Shown here: piece by piece, positions 17,423 to 26,984 of the stretch
How positions within the stretch are numbered: the first letter of the stretch is position 1
Layout: each line of letters opens with the position of its first letter
Source of the DNA: Thiobacillaceae bacterium
Lineage (GTDB): Bacteria; Pseudomonadota; Gammaproteobacteria; Burkholderiales; Thiobacillaceae
DNA: 40,300 nucleotides
Assembly (NCBI GenBank): GCA_025054655.1
Contig: JANWZL010000076.1
Span: forward strand, 1-40,300
Direction of reading: 5' to 3'
The notes under the pieces: generated by a model
The model's database searches: none
The model's input: only the letters and a program-made list of their open reading frames with translations
Told to the model about the DNA's origin: nothing
Translations under genes and position numbers: made by a program

Positions 17423-19008
17423 TCCTGGCCCTGTGCGGCCGCGGCAGTCGGTGTGAGGACGGTATCGCGCGCCTCGGCCAGCAGCCCGGGGTAGTCGCGC
17501 GAGTAGTGCAGCCCGCGGCTTTCGTGCCGGGCCTGGGCGCAGCGCACGATGAGGTCGGCGGTGAGGACCAGGTTCCGCAGCTCCAGCAGGTCGTTGCTGA
17601 CGCGGAAGTGGCTGTAGTACTCGTGGATCTCCTCGCTGAGCAGTCGGATGCGGTTGGCGGCGCGCTCCAGTCGTTTGTTGGTGCGCACGATGCCGACGTA
17701 GTCCCACATGAAACGGCGCAGCTCGTGCCAATTGTGGGCGATGACGATCTCCTCGTCGGCATCGGTCACGCGGCTTTCGTCCCAGGCCGGCAGCCGCTGT
17801 TGCGGGGCCGGTTCGGACTGGGTGATGTGGGTGGCGGCGGCGCGCCCATAGACCAGGCACTCCAGCAGGGAGTTGCTGGCCAGCCGGTTGGCGCCGTGCA
17901 GCCCGGTGTGACTGACCTCGCCGATGGCGTAGAGGTGAGGCAGGTCGGTGCGGCCGTGTTCGTCCACCACCACGCCGCCGCAGGTGTAGTGCGCGGCGGG
18001 GGCCACCGGGATCCACTCGGTGGTGATGTCCATGCCCAGTGCCTTGCAACGCGCGTGGATGGTGGGGAAGCGGGCGATGATCTGTTTGGCCGGCAGGTGG
18101 GTGATGTCCAGATAGACGCAGTCCAGGCCGCGTTTCTTCATCTCGAAGTCGATGGCGCGGGCGACGATGTCGCGTGGGGCGAGTTCCGCCCGCTCGTCGT
18201 GCGCGGGCATGAAACGGGTGCCGTCGGGTAGCCTGAGTACCGCGCCCTCGCCACGCATGGCCTCGGTGATGAGGAAGCTCTTGGCCTTGGGGTGATGCAG
18301 ACAGGTGGGGTGGAACTGGATGAATTCCAGGTTGGCCACCCGGCAACCGGCGCGCCAGGCCATGGCGATGCCGTCGCCCGTGGAGGTGTCGGGGTTGGTG
18401 GTGTAGAGGAAGGCCTTACACGCACCGCCGGTGGCGAGCACGGTGTGGCCGGCGGCGATGGTCTCGACCCGGCCGCGGCGGGTGTCGAGCACATAGGCCC
18501 CCAGTACGCCGTCGCCGGCCAAACCCAGCTTGCGTGCGGTGATGAGGTCGATGGCGATGTGCCAGGGCAAAATCTGCACGTTGGGGCAGGCCGCGAGCCG
18601 CTTGAGCAGGGTGTCCTGCACCGCCGCGCCGGTGGCGTCGGCCACGTGGTAGATGCGCCGGTGGCTGTGGCCGCCCTCGCGCGTGAGGTGGTAGTCGCTG
18701 CCCTCGCGGTCGAACGGCACCCCCTGCCAGATGAGCCAGCCCACGGCCCGCGGCGCCTCGGCGATCACCCGGCGCACCGTGTCCTCGTGGCACAGTCCCG
18801 CCCCGGCCTGAAGCGTGTCGCGCACGTGCGCCTCGATGCTATCGTCGGCCTCGTGCACCGCGGCGATACCGCCCTGCGCCCAGTGGCTGGCGCTCTCCGT
18901 GGGCTCCTTCTTGGTGATCATCAGCACCTTGAGCCGTTCGGGCAGCGACAAGGCGAGCGTGGAGGCGGCCAGGCCCGAGCCGATGATGAGGACGTCGCAG
19001 CGCAGCAT
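17404..19008 (-). CDS. nadB: L-aspartate oxidase NadB
   Basis: FAD enzyme that converts L-aspartate to iminoaspartate, the first step of de novo NAD synthesis; NadA uses the product. The N-terminus shows the dinucleotide fold [37 protein letters not shown] and [10 protein letters not shown] are family blocks, followed by the capping domain and [29 protein letters not shown]. The 534 aa length is normal. The last residues DPDAAK and the stop are encoded by an interspersed palindrome. It diverges from rpoE with 149 bases between, the nadB-rpoE arrangement known from Pseudomonas. Confidence 0.96.
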   Translation of the reverse strand: MLRCDVLIIGSGLAASTLALSLPERLKVLMITKKEPTESASHWAQGGIAAVHEADDSIEAHVRDTLQAGAGLCHEDTVRRVIAEAPRAVGWLIWQGVPFDREGSDYHLTREGGHSHRRIYHVADATGAAVQDTLLKRLAACPNVQILPWHIAIDLITARKLGLAGDGVLGAYVLDTRRGRVETIAAGHTVLATGGACKAFLYTTNPDTSTGDGIAMAWRAGCRVANLEFIQFHPTCLHHPKAKSFLITEAMRGEGAVLRLPDGTRFMPAHDERAELAPRDIVARAIDFEMKKRGLDCVYLDITHLPAKQIIARFPTIHARCKALGMDITTEWIPVAPAAHYTCGGVVVDEHGRTDLPHLYAIGEVSHTGLHGANRLASNSLLECLVYGRAAATHITQSEPAPQQRLPAWDESRVTDADEEIVIAHNWHELRRFMWDYVGIVRTNKRLERAANRIRLLSEEIHEYYSHFRVSNDLLELRNLVLTADLIVRCAQARHESRGLHYSRDYPGLLAEARDTVLTPTAAAAQGQDPDAAK

Positions 19009-19030
19009 GGATGACCTTAAGGCGTTCAGG

Positions 19031-19058
19031 GGAACTTGCGCCCACTTGCCGCGGTCTG
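19031..19058 (+). promoter_or_regulatory. Possible RpoE-type promoter upstream of rpoE
   Basis: GGAACTT (19031-19037) matches the E. coli sigma-E -35 exactly. GGTCTG (19053-19058) follows after 15 bases and resembles its -10. Autoregulation of rpoE from such a promoter is established in enterics and Pseudomonas. A sigma-70-like -10, TATACT (19086-19091), lies closer to the gene without a clear -35. Both are predictions. Confidence 0.5.
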
Positions 19059-19157
19059 TCTGGCAGCCAGGTGGGTCAGGCCGGTTATACTAGCCCCACA
19101 ACCGATTGGGAAGCCCTGCCCGTCAGGGCAGCCAGGCACGCGAGAGGAAGCTCGGGG

Positions 19158-19757
19158 ATGAGTGAACGGGATGCCGACCTGCTCCTGGTGGAACGGGTGC
19201 GACAGGGCGACAAGCGCGCCTTCGAGCTGCTGGTGGAGAAATACCGGCGCAAGATCGGGCGGCTGCTCGCACGCATGGTGCGCGACCCGGAGGAGGTCCA
19301 GGACATCGCCCAGGAGACCTTCATCAAGGCCTACCGGGCGCTGCCGCAGTTCCGCGGCGATGCGGCCTTTTACACCTGGCTGTATCGCATCGCGGTGAAC
19401 ACGGCGAAGAACTATATGACCGCGCGTAACCGTGAGATGTCCACGGTGAGCGAGGTGGCCGGCGAAGAGGAGGAGGGTGGCGAGGAGCGCTATGCGGCGC
19501 CCGACATCGACACCCCGGAAGGGCATCTGCTGTCCAAGCAGATCGCCTACGCGGTGAACGAAGCGGTCGAGGCCCTGCCGGAAGAGTTGCGCACGGCCAT
19601 CACCCTGCGCGAGATCGAAGGCATGAGTTATGAGGACATTGCGAATTTCATGGGGTGCCCGATCGGCACGGTACGCTCGCGCATCTTCCGCGCGCGCGAG
19701 GCCATCGCCGCCAAGCTGCGCCCCATCTTGGGCACATCCGAGGATCAGCGATGGTGA
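19158..19757 (+). CDS. rpoE: Envelope-stress sigma factor RpoE (AlgU type)
   Basis: Group 4 sigma factor for misfolded outer-membrane proteins and envelope stress. The N-terminus ERDADLLLVERVRQGDKRAFELLV, region 2 (QDIAQETFIKAYRALPQFRGDAAFYTWLYRIAVNTAKNY) and region 4 (LREIEGMSYEDIANFMGCPIGTVRSRIFRAREAI) are close to E. coli RpoE and Pseudomonas AlgU. The 199 aa length is slightly longer than usual owing to an acidic EEEEGGEE linker between regions 2 and 4. The track start at 19011 is too early; ATG 19158 is the family start. It heads rseA-rseB-rseC-degP. Confidence 0.97.
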   Translation: MSERDADLLLVERVRQGDKRAFELLVEKYRRKIGRLLARMVRDPEEVQDIAQETFIKAYRALPQFRGDAAFYTWLYRIAVNTAKNYMTARNREMSTVSEVAGEEEEGGEERYAAPDIDTPEGHLLSKQIAYAVNEAVEALPEELRTAITLREIEGMSYEDIANFMGCPIGTVRSRIFRAREAIAAKLRPILGTSEDQRW

Positions 19758-20284
19758 CGACAGTGCATGAAGAACACGATCGACGGGCCGATGCGGAGCG
19801 GCTGTCTGCTCTGCTGGACGGGGAATTGGATGCGCACGAGACCAGCCTGTGCCTGCGCCGGCTGGGCCATGACGCCGCCCTGTCGCGGCAATGGGCGGAG
19901 TATTGTCTGATCCGTGACGCCCTACGCGGTGAGGCACTGGTCCAACCCGGCCTGTGCCGGCGGGTGCACGCCGCGCTGGCGCAGGAGCCCACCATCCTCG
20001 CACCCATGCGCCGCCGCAGCGAACGCCGGCGCTGGCTGCGCGGCGCCGGTCTGGTCGCAGCGGCCGCGGCGGTGGGGGGGCTGACCTGGATGCTGTGGAC
20101 GGCCGCACCCCAATCCGAGGCCATGTCGCCGCAGACCGAGAGCGCATCGGTCGAGACCATGACCGCGCATCACCCGCTGCAGCCCTATCTGGCCGCCCAT
20201 CAGGACTTCGCCCAAGGCGTGGCGGTGTACCCGCAAGTGAGGCTCACACGGGTCTCCTGGCCGGCAGCGGAGGGCGGCCGGTGA
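19751..20284 (+). CDS. rseA: Sigma-E anti-sigma factor RseA (MucA type)
   Basis: Single-pass inner membrane anti-sigma factor that holds RpoE until cleaved by DegS and RseP-type proteases. The cytoplasmic part shows AERLSALLDGELDAHET and WAEYCLIRDALRGE, typical of RseA/MucA. One membrane segment (about residues 99-119) is followed by a periplasmic tail of about 55 residues. The 177 aa length fits the family. The start ATG overlaps the rpoE stop by 7 bases, so translation is coupled. Confidence 0.9.
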   Translation: MVTTVHEEHDRRADAERLSALLDGELDAHETSLCLRRLGHDAALSRQWAEYCLIRDALRGEALVQPGLCRRVHAALAQEPTILAPMRRRSERRRWLRGAGLVAAAAAVGGLTWMLWTAAPQSEAMSPQTESASVETMTAHHPLQPYLAAHQDFAQGVAVYPQVRLTRVSWPAAEGGR

Positions 20285-21240
20285 GCGCGCCAGCGCTGCG
20301 ATCCGTCCTCGCCTTGGTCCTAGGCCTGACCTGTATCGCCGAGGGTGCGGCGAACGAGGCCCTGTCGGCGCAGGAGGCCGGCCAATGGCTGCAGCGGGTG
20401 GCCGACAGCGCACGGCGGCTGACCTACGAGGGCAAGTTCGTCTTCCAGCAGGGCGATGTCCTGCAGACGATGTACGTCGTCAGCCGTGCGAGCGGCGGCC
20501 AGAAACACACCCAGCTCGTCACCCTGGATGGCACGCCGCGCGAGCTCCTCTGCCGCGAGGGCGAGACCCTGATCGTCACGCACGAGGGCGGTGCGCCGCG
20601 CGTGGAGCGGCGGCCGGGCAGCCGCCATTTCCCCGATCTGCTACCGGCCAATGCCGCAGTGCTGGTCAACTGGTACAGCGTACGCTGGGGGGAGAACGAC
20701 CGCGTGGCCGGGCTCGACTGCCGCTGGCTGGAGCTGGCGCCGCGCGATGTCTATCGCTGGCGCCACGAGCTGTGTGTGGAGAAAGACAGCCTGCTGCCGC
20801 TCAAGGCCGTGATGGTGAACGAGGCGGGCCGGCCGCTGCAGCAGTACGCCTTCACCGAGGTGACCATAGGCACCGGCGTGCGCCCGGCCGCCCCGCAGCG
20901 CAGTCTGCCTGCCGTGGAACCGCCGCCGTTGCGGGCGAGCACCGCCGACATGCTCACCCTGCGGCAGCTGCCTCCCGGCTACACACGCATCGCCGCGGTC
21001 AAGCGGCGCCTGCCCAACCGCCCGCAGGAGGTCGAGCATTGGCTTTACAGCGACGGGCTGACCTACATCTCGCTGTTCATCGAGCCTGCCACACGGCCGC
21101 TGGAGCCGTTCAAGGGGGCGAGCCCGCGCGGCATGCTCAACCTGCTCAGCCGCAGGGTGGGTAACTGGCAGGTCACCGTACTGGGCGATGCGCCCTGGCC
21201 GGCGGTGGAGGCGATCGCCCATGCCGTGGCGGAGCGCTAA
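20281..21240 (+). CDS. rseB: Sigma-E regulatory protein RseB (MucB)
   Basis: Periplasmic protein that binds RseA and shields it from proteolysis; it senses lipid or lipopolysaccharide signals in E. coli. A signal peptide covers about residues 1-23 (LRSVLALVLGLTCIAEGAA). The LolA-like domain (ARRLTYEGKFVFQQGDVLQTMYVV) and the smaller C-terminal RseA-binding domain (PPGYTRIAAVKRRLP, VEHWLYSDGLTYISLFIE) are both present. The start is a GTG at 20281 overlapping the rseA stop; the track entry reads through from the rseA region. Length is 319 aa. Confidence 0.93.
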   Translation: MSAPALRSVLALVLGLTCIAEGAANEALSAQEAGQWLQRVADSARRLTYEGKFVFQQGDVLQTMYVVSRASGGQKHTQLVTLDGTPRELLCREGETLIVTHEGGAPRVERRPGSRHFPDLLPANAAVLVNWYSVRWGENDRVAGLDCRWLELAPRDVYRWRHELCVEKDSLLPLKAVMVNEAGRPLQQYAFTEVTIGTGVRPAAPQRSLPAVEPPPLRASTADMLTLRQLPPGYTRIAAVKRRLPNRPQEVEHWLYSDGLTYISLFIEPATRPLEPFKGASPRGMLNLLSRRVGNWQVTVLGDAPWPAVEAIAHAVAER

Positions 21241-21242
21241 AG

Positions 21243-21276
21243 GGGTGGTGATCCCGCCTGGATCGGGTGACCACCC
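21243..21276 (+). promoter_or_regulatory. Hairpin ending at the rseC start codon
   Basis: GGGTGGT (21243-21249) pairs with ACCACCC (21270-21276), directly followed by the rseC ATG at 21277. Inside, GATCC (21250-21254) pairs with GGATC (21260-21264), leaving GGGTG bulged. The structure would cover the translation start region of rseC, whose Shine-Dalgarno is weak. It may lower or regulate rseC translation relative to rseA and rseB. Confidence 0.4.
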
Positions 21277-21732
21277 ATGATCGAGACCACTGCCCGCGTC
21301 GTCCGCTTGGAAGGGAACACCGCCTGGGTGCGGGTGGATTCACCCGCTGGCTGCGGCGCTTGCGGCGGCAGGGGCTGCGGCACCGCGTTGTTCGCCCGCC
21401 TGTTCGACCCGCGGGAACCCGAGTACCCCGTGGCCAATCCCATAGACGCCCGGCCGGGTGACACGGTGGTGGTGGGAGTGGAGGACGGCGAGCTGCTCAA
21501 GGCGGCCCTGGCCGGTTATGTGCTACCCCTCGGCCTGCTCGTGTTGGGCGCCCTGCTCGGCTCGGCGCTGGGTGAGGCGGCGGCCGCGCTGGGTGCGGCC
21601 CTGGGGCTAGTGCTTGCCTGGTGGCTGTTGCGCTTGCGGCCGTTTGCCCGCGCGCCGGTGATCCTGCGCCAGCTGCCCCCGAAACCGGCGGGCACGCACT
21701 GTCTTTCTGGCAATCGACTGGAAGAGAGGTGA
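21277..21732 (+). CDS. rseC: RseC/MucC family positive regulator
   Basis: Inner membrane protein of the RseC/MucC family, 151 aa. The cytoplasmic N-terminal domain has the cysteine-rich motif CGACGGRGCGT, and the following stretch GDTVVVGVEDGELLKAAL is typical. Two membrane segments follow (about residues 76-94 and 97-115). The role is a mild positive effect on the RpoE response; the Cys cluster resembles that of RnfB/RsxC-linked family members and may bind metal. It follows rseB after 36 bases and precedes degP by 3. Confidence 0.9.
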   Translation: MIETTARVVRLEGNTAWVRVDSPAGCGACGGRGCGTALFARLFDPREPEYPVANPIDARPGDTVVVGVEDGELLKAALAGYVLPLGLLVLGALLGSALGEAAAALGAALGLVLAWWLLRLRPFARAPVILRQLPPKPAGTHCLSGNRLEER

Positions 21733-21735
21733 TCC

Positions 21736-23091
21736 ATGAGGTTTGGCTTGATCGGTCTAATCCTAACGTTCTTCGCTGCGGTCGCCACGGCCGCCCAACT
21801 GCCCGACTTCACCGAGCTGGTGGAGCGGCAGGCGCCGGCGGTGGTCAACATCACCACGGTGCAGGACGCCCGACGCCAGCGGCGCGGGCGCATGCCACAG
21901 CCGGACGAGCTGTTCGAATTCTTCCGCCGCTTCGCCCCGCCCGAGGGGGGGGAGCGCTTCACCCCGCCGCGGCGCGGACAGGGCTCGGGTTTCATCATCA
22001 GCGACGACGGCTACATCCTCACCAACACCCACGTGGTGGACGAGGCCGACGAGGTCATCGTGCGGCTGCACGACCGGCGCGAATTCCGCGCCAAGGTGGT
22101 GGGCAAGGACGAGCGTACCGATGTCGCCCTGATCAAGATCGAGGCGCGCGGGCTGCCGCGGGTGACCATCGGCGACCCCGAGCGGCTGAAGGTGGGCGAG
22201 TGGGTGCTGGCGATCGGCGCGCCCTTTGGCTTCGAGAACTCGGTCACCGCCGGCATCGTCTCGGCCAAGGGCAGGAGCCTGCCGTCTGAGAACTACGTGC
22301 CCTTCATCCAGACCGACGTGGCGGTCAATCCGGGCAACTCCGGCGGGCCCTTGTTCAACATGCGCGGCGAGGTGGTGGGCATCAACTCGCAGATCATCTC
22401 GCGCTCCGGCGGCTACATGGGCCTGTCCTTCGCCATCCCGATCGACGTGGCCATGGACGTGGCCGAGCAGTTGAAGACCACCGGCCGCGTGGCGCGCGGG
22501 CGCATCGGCGTCATGATCCAGGAGGTCACCAACGACCTGGCCGAATCCTTCGGGCTGGCCAAGCCGCAGGGGGCGCTGGTGTCGGAGGTGGAGAAGGGCA
22601 GCCCGGCAGAGCGTGCCGGCGTGCAGGTGTCCGACATCATCCTTAGGTACAACGGCCGGCCGGTGGAGCGCTCCATCGACCTGCCGCGCATGGTCGGCGC
22701 CACCCGGCCGGGGACCAAGGCCACGCTCACCGTCTGGCGCAAGGGCCGGACCCTGGACCTCACCGTCACCGTGGGTGAGATGCCGGTCGAAAAGGTCGCC
22801 GGCGCCCGCCCCGAGGCCCAACCCGATCGCGCCGGGCTGATCACCAGCGACCTCACGCCGGAACAGCGGCGCCAGCTCAACATCCAGTCCGGCGTGCTGG
22901 TCGAGGACGTCACCGGTGCGGCCGCCCGCGCTGGCGTGCGGCCGGGAGACGTCATCCTGGCAGTGAACAACCGCGAGGTCTACAGCAGCGAGGAACTGAG
23001 CAAGCTGATCAACGAGACCGGCCGCAAGAGCGTGGCATTGCTCGTCAAGCGGGGCGAGAGCTCCATCTACATCCCGCTGCGGCTGGATTGA
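21736..23091 (+). CDS. degP: Periplasmic serine protease DegP/MucD
   Basis: Trypsin-like HtrA protease and chaperone of the periplasm. The signal peptide is MRFGLIGLILTFFAAVATAA. The catalytic triad is visible as His99 (TNTHVVD), Asp129 (RTDVALI) and Ser202 (GNSGGPL). Two PDZ domains follow (about residues 250-340 and 355-450). The 451 aa length fits Do-like proteases. Its position right after rseC is the mucD place of the Pseudomonas operon, so it is probably induced with RpoE. A terminator follows. Confidence 0.95.
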   Translation: MRFGLIGLILTFFAAVATAAQLPDFTELVERQAPAVVNITTVQDARRQRRGRMPQPDELFEFFRRFAPPEGGERFTPPRRGQGSGFIISDDGYILTNTHVVDEADEVIVRLHDRREFRAKVVGKDERTDVALIKIEARGLPRVTIGDPERLKVGEWVLAIGAPFGFENSVTAGIVSAKGRSLPSENYVPFIQTDVAVNPGNSGGPLFNMRGEVVGINSQIISRSGGYMGLSFAIPIDVAMDVAEQLKTTGRVARGRIGVMIQEVTNDLAESFGLAKPQGALVSEVEKGSPAERAGVQVSDIILRYNGRPVERSIDLPRMVGATRPGTKATLTVWRKGRTLDLTVTVGEMPVEKVAGARPEAQPDRAGLITSDLTPEQRRQLNIQSGVLVEDVTGAAARAGVRPGDVILAVNNREVYSSEELSKLINETGRKSVALLVKRGESSIYIPLRLD

Positions 23092-23120
23092 GCGCCAGGG
23101 CACGAGCAAGGGGCGAAGCA

Positions 23121-23153
23121 GGGGCGCGGCCCGCGGGTCGCGCCCTTTTTCTT
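23121..23153 (+). terminator. Rho-independent terminator after degP
   Basis: The stem GGGCGCG / CGCGCCC, with an inner palindrome CCCGCGGG, is followed by TTTTTCTT. It ends the rpoE-degP unit. TAGAAT at 23155-23160, directly after it, could be a -10 for lepA, but no -35 is convincing. Confidence 0.8.
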
Positions 23154-23205
23154 GTAGAATCGAAGGTTTTGATGCACAGCCGCCACAGGCAACGGTCCGG
23201 GTTGC

Positions 23206-24999
23206 ATGCGCCACATCCGCAACTTCTCCATCATCGCCCACATCGATCACGGCAAGTCCACCCTCGCCGACCGCCTGATCGAGCGCTGTGGCGGCCTCGA
23301 TGAGCGCGAGATGGCCGAGCAGGTGCTCGACTCCATGGAGCTGGAGCGCGAGCGCGGCATCACCATCAAGGCGCAGACGGCCGCGCTCAACTACACCGCG
23401 CGCGATGGCCAGACCTATTTGCTCAACCTCATCGACACGCCCGGGCACGTGGACTTCTCCTACGAGGTCAGCCGCTCGCTCGCCGCCTGCGAGGGGGCGC
23501 TGTTGGTGGTCGACGCCTCCCAGGGGGTGGAGGCGCAGACGGTGGCCAACTGCTACACCGCCATCGAGCTGGGGGTGGAGGTGGTGCCGGTGCTCAACAA
23601 GATCGACCTGCCGGCGGCTGACCCGCAGCGTGTGATTCAAGAGATCGAGGACATCATCGGCATCCCCGCCCAGGACGCCATCCGCTGCTCGGCCAAGACC
23701 GGCGAGGGGGTGGACGAGGTGCTGGAGGCCATCGTCGCCCGCATCCCGCCGCCCGAGGGCGACCCACAGGCGCCGCTCAAGGCCCTCGTCACCGACTCCT
23801 GGTTCGACAACTACGTCGGTGTGGTGATGCTGGTGCGGGTGGTGGACGGGGTGCTCAGGCCCAAGGACCGGATCCGGCTGATGGCCACCGGGGCGGAATA
23901 CCTCTGCGAGCAGGTGGGGGTGTTCACGCCCAAGTCGGTGCTGCGTGATGAACTTTCGGCCGGGCAGGTGGGCTTTGTCATCGCCGGCATCAAGGAGCTC
24001 AAGCACGCCCGCGTGGGCGACACCCTCACCTCGGCCACGCGGCCGGCGGATGCCCCCCTGCCGGGCTTCAAGGAGATCAAGCCGCAGGTCTTCGCCGGCC
24101 TCTATCCGGTGGACTCCAGTGAGTACGACAGCCTGCGCGATGCCCTGGAGAAGCTCAAGCTCAACGATGCGAGCCTGTTCTTCGAGCCGGAGACCAGCCA
24201 AGCCCTGGGCTTCGGCTTCCGCTGCGGCTTCCTCGGGCTGCTGCACATGGACATCGTGCAGGAGCGGCTGGAGCGCGAGTTCGGCCAACACCTCATCACC
24301 ACCGCGCCCACGGTGGAATACGAGGTGGTGCTGCGCGACGGCACGGTGCAGCGCATCGAAAACCCCTCGCGGCTGCCCGATCCGGCCAAGATCGCCGAGA
24401 TCCGCGAACCCATCATCACCGCCACCATCTTGGTGCCTCAGGACTATCTGGGCAACGTCATGACCCTGTGCAACCAGAAACGCGGGGTGCAGGTGGACAT
24501 GAAATACCTCGGCGGGCAGGTGATGCTCAAATACGATCTGCCGCTCAACGAGGTGGTGCTCGACTTCTTCGACAAGCTGAAATCCACCTCGCGCGGCTAC
24601 GCCTCGCTCGACTACGAATTCAAGGCCTTCCGTGCCGACGATCTGGTCAAGCTGGACGTGTTGGTCAACGGCGAGCGGGTCGATGCCCTGTCGCTGATCG
24701 TGCACCGCTCCACTGCCCAACAGCGCGGGCGCGAGCTGGTGACCCGGATGCGCGAGCTCATTCCCCGTCAGATGTTCGATGTAGCGGTACAGGCGGCCAT
24801 CGGCAGCCACATCATCGCCCGCGAGACGGTCAAGGCCCTGCGCAAGAACGTGCTCGCCAAGTGTTACGGCGGCGACATCACGCGCAAGAAGAAGTTGTTG
24901 GAGAAACAGAAAGAAGGCAAGAAACGCATGAAACAGGTCGGCAACGTGGAGATCCCGCAAGAGGCCTTCCTCGCCATCCTGCAGGTGGGGGAGAAGTGA
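23206..24999 (+). CDS. lepA: Elongation factor 4 (LepA)
   Basis: Translational GTPase that acts on the ribosome in back-translocation or initiation/assembly steps. The G domain shows [38 protein letters not shown] and [13 protein letters not shown]-like domains II, III and V follow, then the LepA-specific C-terminal domain, ending in a basic stretch ([19 protein letters not shown]). The 597 aa length is exact for the family. Its stop overlaps the lepB start, as is usual. Confidence 0.98.
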   Translation: MRHIRNFSIIAHIDHGKSTLADRLIERCGGLDEREMAEQVLDSMELERERGITIKAQTAALNYTARDGQTYLLNLIDTPGHVDFSYEVSRSLAACEGALLVVDASQGVEAQTVANCYTAIELGVEVVPVLNKIDLPAADPQRVIQEIEDIIGIPAQDAIRCSAKTGEGVDEVLEAIVARIPPPEGDPQAPLKALVTDSWFDNYVGVVMLVRVVDGVLRPKDRIRLMATGAEYLCEQVGVFTPKSVLRDELSAGQVGFVIAGIKELKHARVGDTLTSATRPADAPLPGFKEIKPQVFAGLYPVDSSEYDSLRDALEKLKLNDASLFFEPETSQALGFGFRCGFLGLLHMDIVQERLEREFGQHLITTAPTVEYEVVLRDGTVQRIENPSRLPDPAKIAEIREPIITATILVPQDYLGNVMTLCNQKRGVQVDMKYLGGQVMLKYDLPLNEVVLDFFDKLKSTSRGYASLDYEFKAFRADDLVKLDVLVNGERVDALSLIVHRSTAQQRGRELVTRMRELIPRQMFDVAVQAAIGSHIIARETVKALRKNVLAKCYGGDITRKKKLLEKQKEGKKRMKQVGNVEIPQEAFLAILQVGEK

Positions 25000-25880
25000 T
25001 GACGCAGACGGTGACGAAACTGCTGTTCTGGGCCCTGGTGATCCTGGGCCTCATCCTGGTCTATCAGAGCGCCATCAGCTTCGCCCTGTTCCTGTTCCTG
25101 CTGCTCGTACTGACCGGCGCGATCTGGCTCGCCGACCGCCTGTGGTGGCGCAAGCGGCGTGCGCAGGATGAACCCGAGCCGGTGGTGGTCGATTACGCGC
25201 GCAGCTTCTTTCCGGTGATCCTGGTGGTCTTCCTGCTGCGCTCCTTCCTGGTCGAGCCGTTCAAGATCCCTTCCGGCTCCATGCTGCCCACGCTGGAGAT
25301 CGGCGACTTCATCCTGGTCAACAAATACGACTATGGCATCCGTCTGCCCATCGTCAACGTCAAGGTGTTCGAGGTGGGCGAGCCCAAGCGCGGCGACGTG
25401 ATGGTCTTCCGCTTCCCCAAGGACCCGGCGCTCGATTACATCAAGCGTGTGGTGGGGCTGCCGGGGGACGTGGTGGAGTATGTGGACAAGCGGCTCATCG
25501 TCAACGGCCAGCCGGTACGGCTGGAGCCGGCAGGCGAGTACGAATACGTCGGCGGGGGGCTCAACTACATCCGCGCCAAGACCTACTGGGAGACGCTCGA
25601 CGGCCACCGGCACCTGACCATGGTGCAGCCCGACATGCCGCCGGTGATCCTGTTCCAGGTCGAGGGTGCGTTCCCCTACCGTGAGCATTGCACCTACAAT
25701 GAACGGGGTTTCCGCTGCCAGGTGCCGCCCGGGCATTATTTCCTCCTGGGCGACAACCGCGACGCCAGCAACGACTCGCGCTACTGGGGTTTCGTGCCCG
25801 ACCGCAACATCGTCGGGCGCGCGTTTCTGATCTGGATGAACTTCGGCGATCTCAAACGCATCGGCCGGTTCATCGAATGA
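24999..25880 (+). CDS. lepB: Signal peptidase I (LepB)
   Basis: Inner membrane serine protease that removes signal peptides from Sec and Tat substrates. Two N-terminal hydrophobic segments (about residues 8-45) and a third (about 69-85) lead to the catalytic PSGSMLPTL (Ser94). The general-base lysine lies in YIKRVVGLPGD, and LGDNRDASNDSRYWG is the conserved box E. The 293 aa length is normal. The track entry begins over 500 bases early within lepA; ATG 24999 overlaps the lepA stop by one base and is the clear start. Confidence 0.96.
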   Translation: MTQTVTKLLFWALVILGLILVYQSAISFALFLFLLLVLTGAIWLADRLWWRKRRAQDEPEPVVVDYARSFFPVILVVFLLRSFLVEPFKIPSGSMLPTLEIGDFILVNKYDYGIRLPIVNVKVFEVGEPKRGDVMVFRFPKDPALDYIKRVVGLPGDVVEYVDKRLIVNGQPVRLEPAGEYEYVGGGLNYIRAKTYWETLDGHRHLTMVQPDMPPVILFQVEGAFPYREHCTYNERGFRCQVPPGHYFLLGDNRDASNDSRYWGFVPDRNIVGRAFLIWMNFGDLKRIGRFIE

Positions 25881-25896
25881 GCGGACAGGAGGGGCT

Positions 25897-26265
25897 ATGC
25901 GACACCTTCAACTGGGCGTGACCTTCGGCGGGCTGCTGCTGTTCGGGTTTCTGCTTGCCTTCGTTGTTTACGCCGGCTCGCGCCTAGTGCCTCCTTTTCT
26001 GGACTACTGGGCGGTGGAGAAGGCCTTGTCCGACCTCTCGCGTGATCCTGATCTCAAGGATATGGGCCTCGCCGGTTATCGCGACGCGTTCGAAAAGCGC
26101 CTGTACATGAGCAACATCACCGATGTGGAGAGTAAGGATTTAAAGATGGTCAAAGGCGATAAGGGTGTGCGGCTGACGGCAGCGTGGACGGTGCGCAAGC
26201 CCTTCATCGGCCCGGTCAACCTGTGTCTGGACTTCGAGGCCACGAGCGACGCGCCGCAGCGATGA
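25897..26265 (+). CDS. DUF4845 family membrane protein
   Basis: A 122 aa protein with one N-terminal membrane segment (about residues 7-29) and a soluble region outside. [15 protein letters not shown] and the C-terminal [13 protein letters not shown] fit DUF4845, found between lepB and rnc in many proteobacteria. Function is not known. Its stop overlaps the rnc start. Confidence 0.88.
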   Translation: MRHLQLGVTFGGLLLFGFLLAFVVYAGSRLVPPFLDYWAVEKALSDLSRDPDLKDMGLAGYRDAFEKRLYMSNITDVESKDLKMVKGDKGVRLTAAWTVRKPFIGPVNLCLDFEATSDAPQR

Positions 26266-26984
26266 TTGAGCGCCCGATCCTCACCCTCACCCGGCACGCC
26301 GAGCCCCAGCACGATGCGCTCGAACAGCGGCTGGACTACCGCTTCCGCCGGGCGAGGTTGCTCGAACAGGCGCTCACCCACCGCAGCTACTCCGCCCAGC
26401 ATAACGAACGGCTGGAGTTCCTGGGCGACGGCGTGCTCAATTGTGCGATCGGCCACCTGCTCTACGAGCGTTTTCCCCAGCTGACCGAGGGGCGGTTGTC
26501 GCGGCTGCGCGCCAATCTGGTCAACCAGCAGTCCCTGTATGAAGTGGCGCAGGCCCTGACGCTGGGCGGGCACCTGCGTCTGGGCGAAGGCGAGGCGAGG
26601 AGCGGCGGCCGCGAACGGCCCTCGATCCTGGCCGATGCGGTGGAGGCCATCATCGGCGCCGTCTTCCTCGATGGCGGCTACGATGCGGCGCAGGCCCTGG
26701 TGCAACGCCTGTTCGCGGCCAAACTCGGTGCCATAGACCCCAGCGCCCACAGCAAGGACGCCAAGACGCGGCTGCAAGAGTGGCTGCAGGCGCGCCGTCG
26801 CGGGCTGCCCGTGTACGCCCTCGTGCACACCAGCGGCCAGGCCCATGCCCAGACCTTCGAGGTGGAGTGCCGCATCGAGGCGATGTCGCTCGTCACCCGT
26901 GGTTGCGGCGCGAGCCGCAAGGCCGCGGAGCAGGCGGCGGCCGAAGCGGCGCTCGCACGGCTGACGGAGGTCGCCGAGGGGTGA
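26262..26984 (+). CDS. rnc: Ribonuclease III
   Basis: Double-strand-specific endoribonuclease for rRNA maturation and mRNA/sRNA decay. The catalytic signature [12 protein letters not shown] and a second acidic cluster ([18 protein letters not shown]) are present. The C-terminal double-stranded RNA binding domain starts at about residue 165 ([18 protein letters not shown]) and ends with [18 protein letters not shown]. The 240 aa length includes an N-terminal extension of about 18 residues relative to E. coli. The start ATG overlaps the DUF4845 stop. It is followed by era with an overlap, the conserved rnc-era unit. Confidence 0.97.
   Translation: MIERPILTLTRHAEPQHDALEQRLDYRFRRARLLEQALTHRSYSAQHNERLEFLGDGVLNCAIGHLLYERFPQLTEGRLSRLRANLVNQQSLYEVAQALTLGGHLRLGEGEARSGGRERPSILADAVEAIIGAVFLDGGYDAAQALVQRLFAAKLGAIDPSAHSKDAKTRLQEWLQARRRGLPVYALVHTSGQAHAQTFEVECRIEAMSLVTRGCGASRKAAEQAAAEAALARLTEVAEG

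Noticed and set aside
21763-24960. A 1065-codon open frame on the minus strand
   Set aside because: It is antisense to degP and lepA, both certain. Its composition (long runs of Val/Leu/Gly/His/Asp) is the usual shadow of GC-rich coding sequence.
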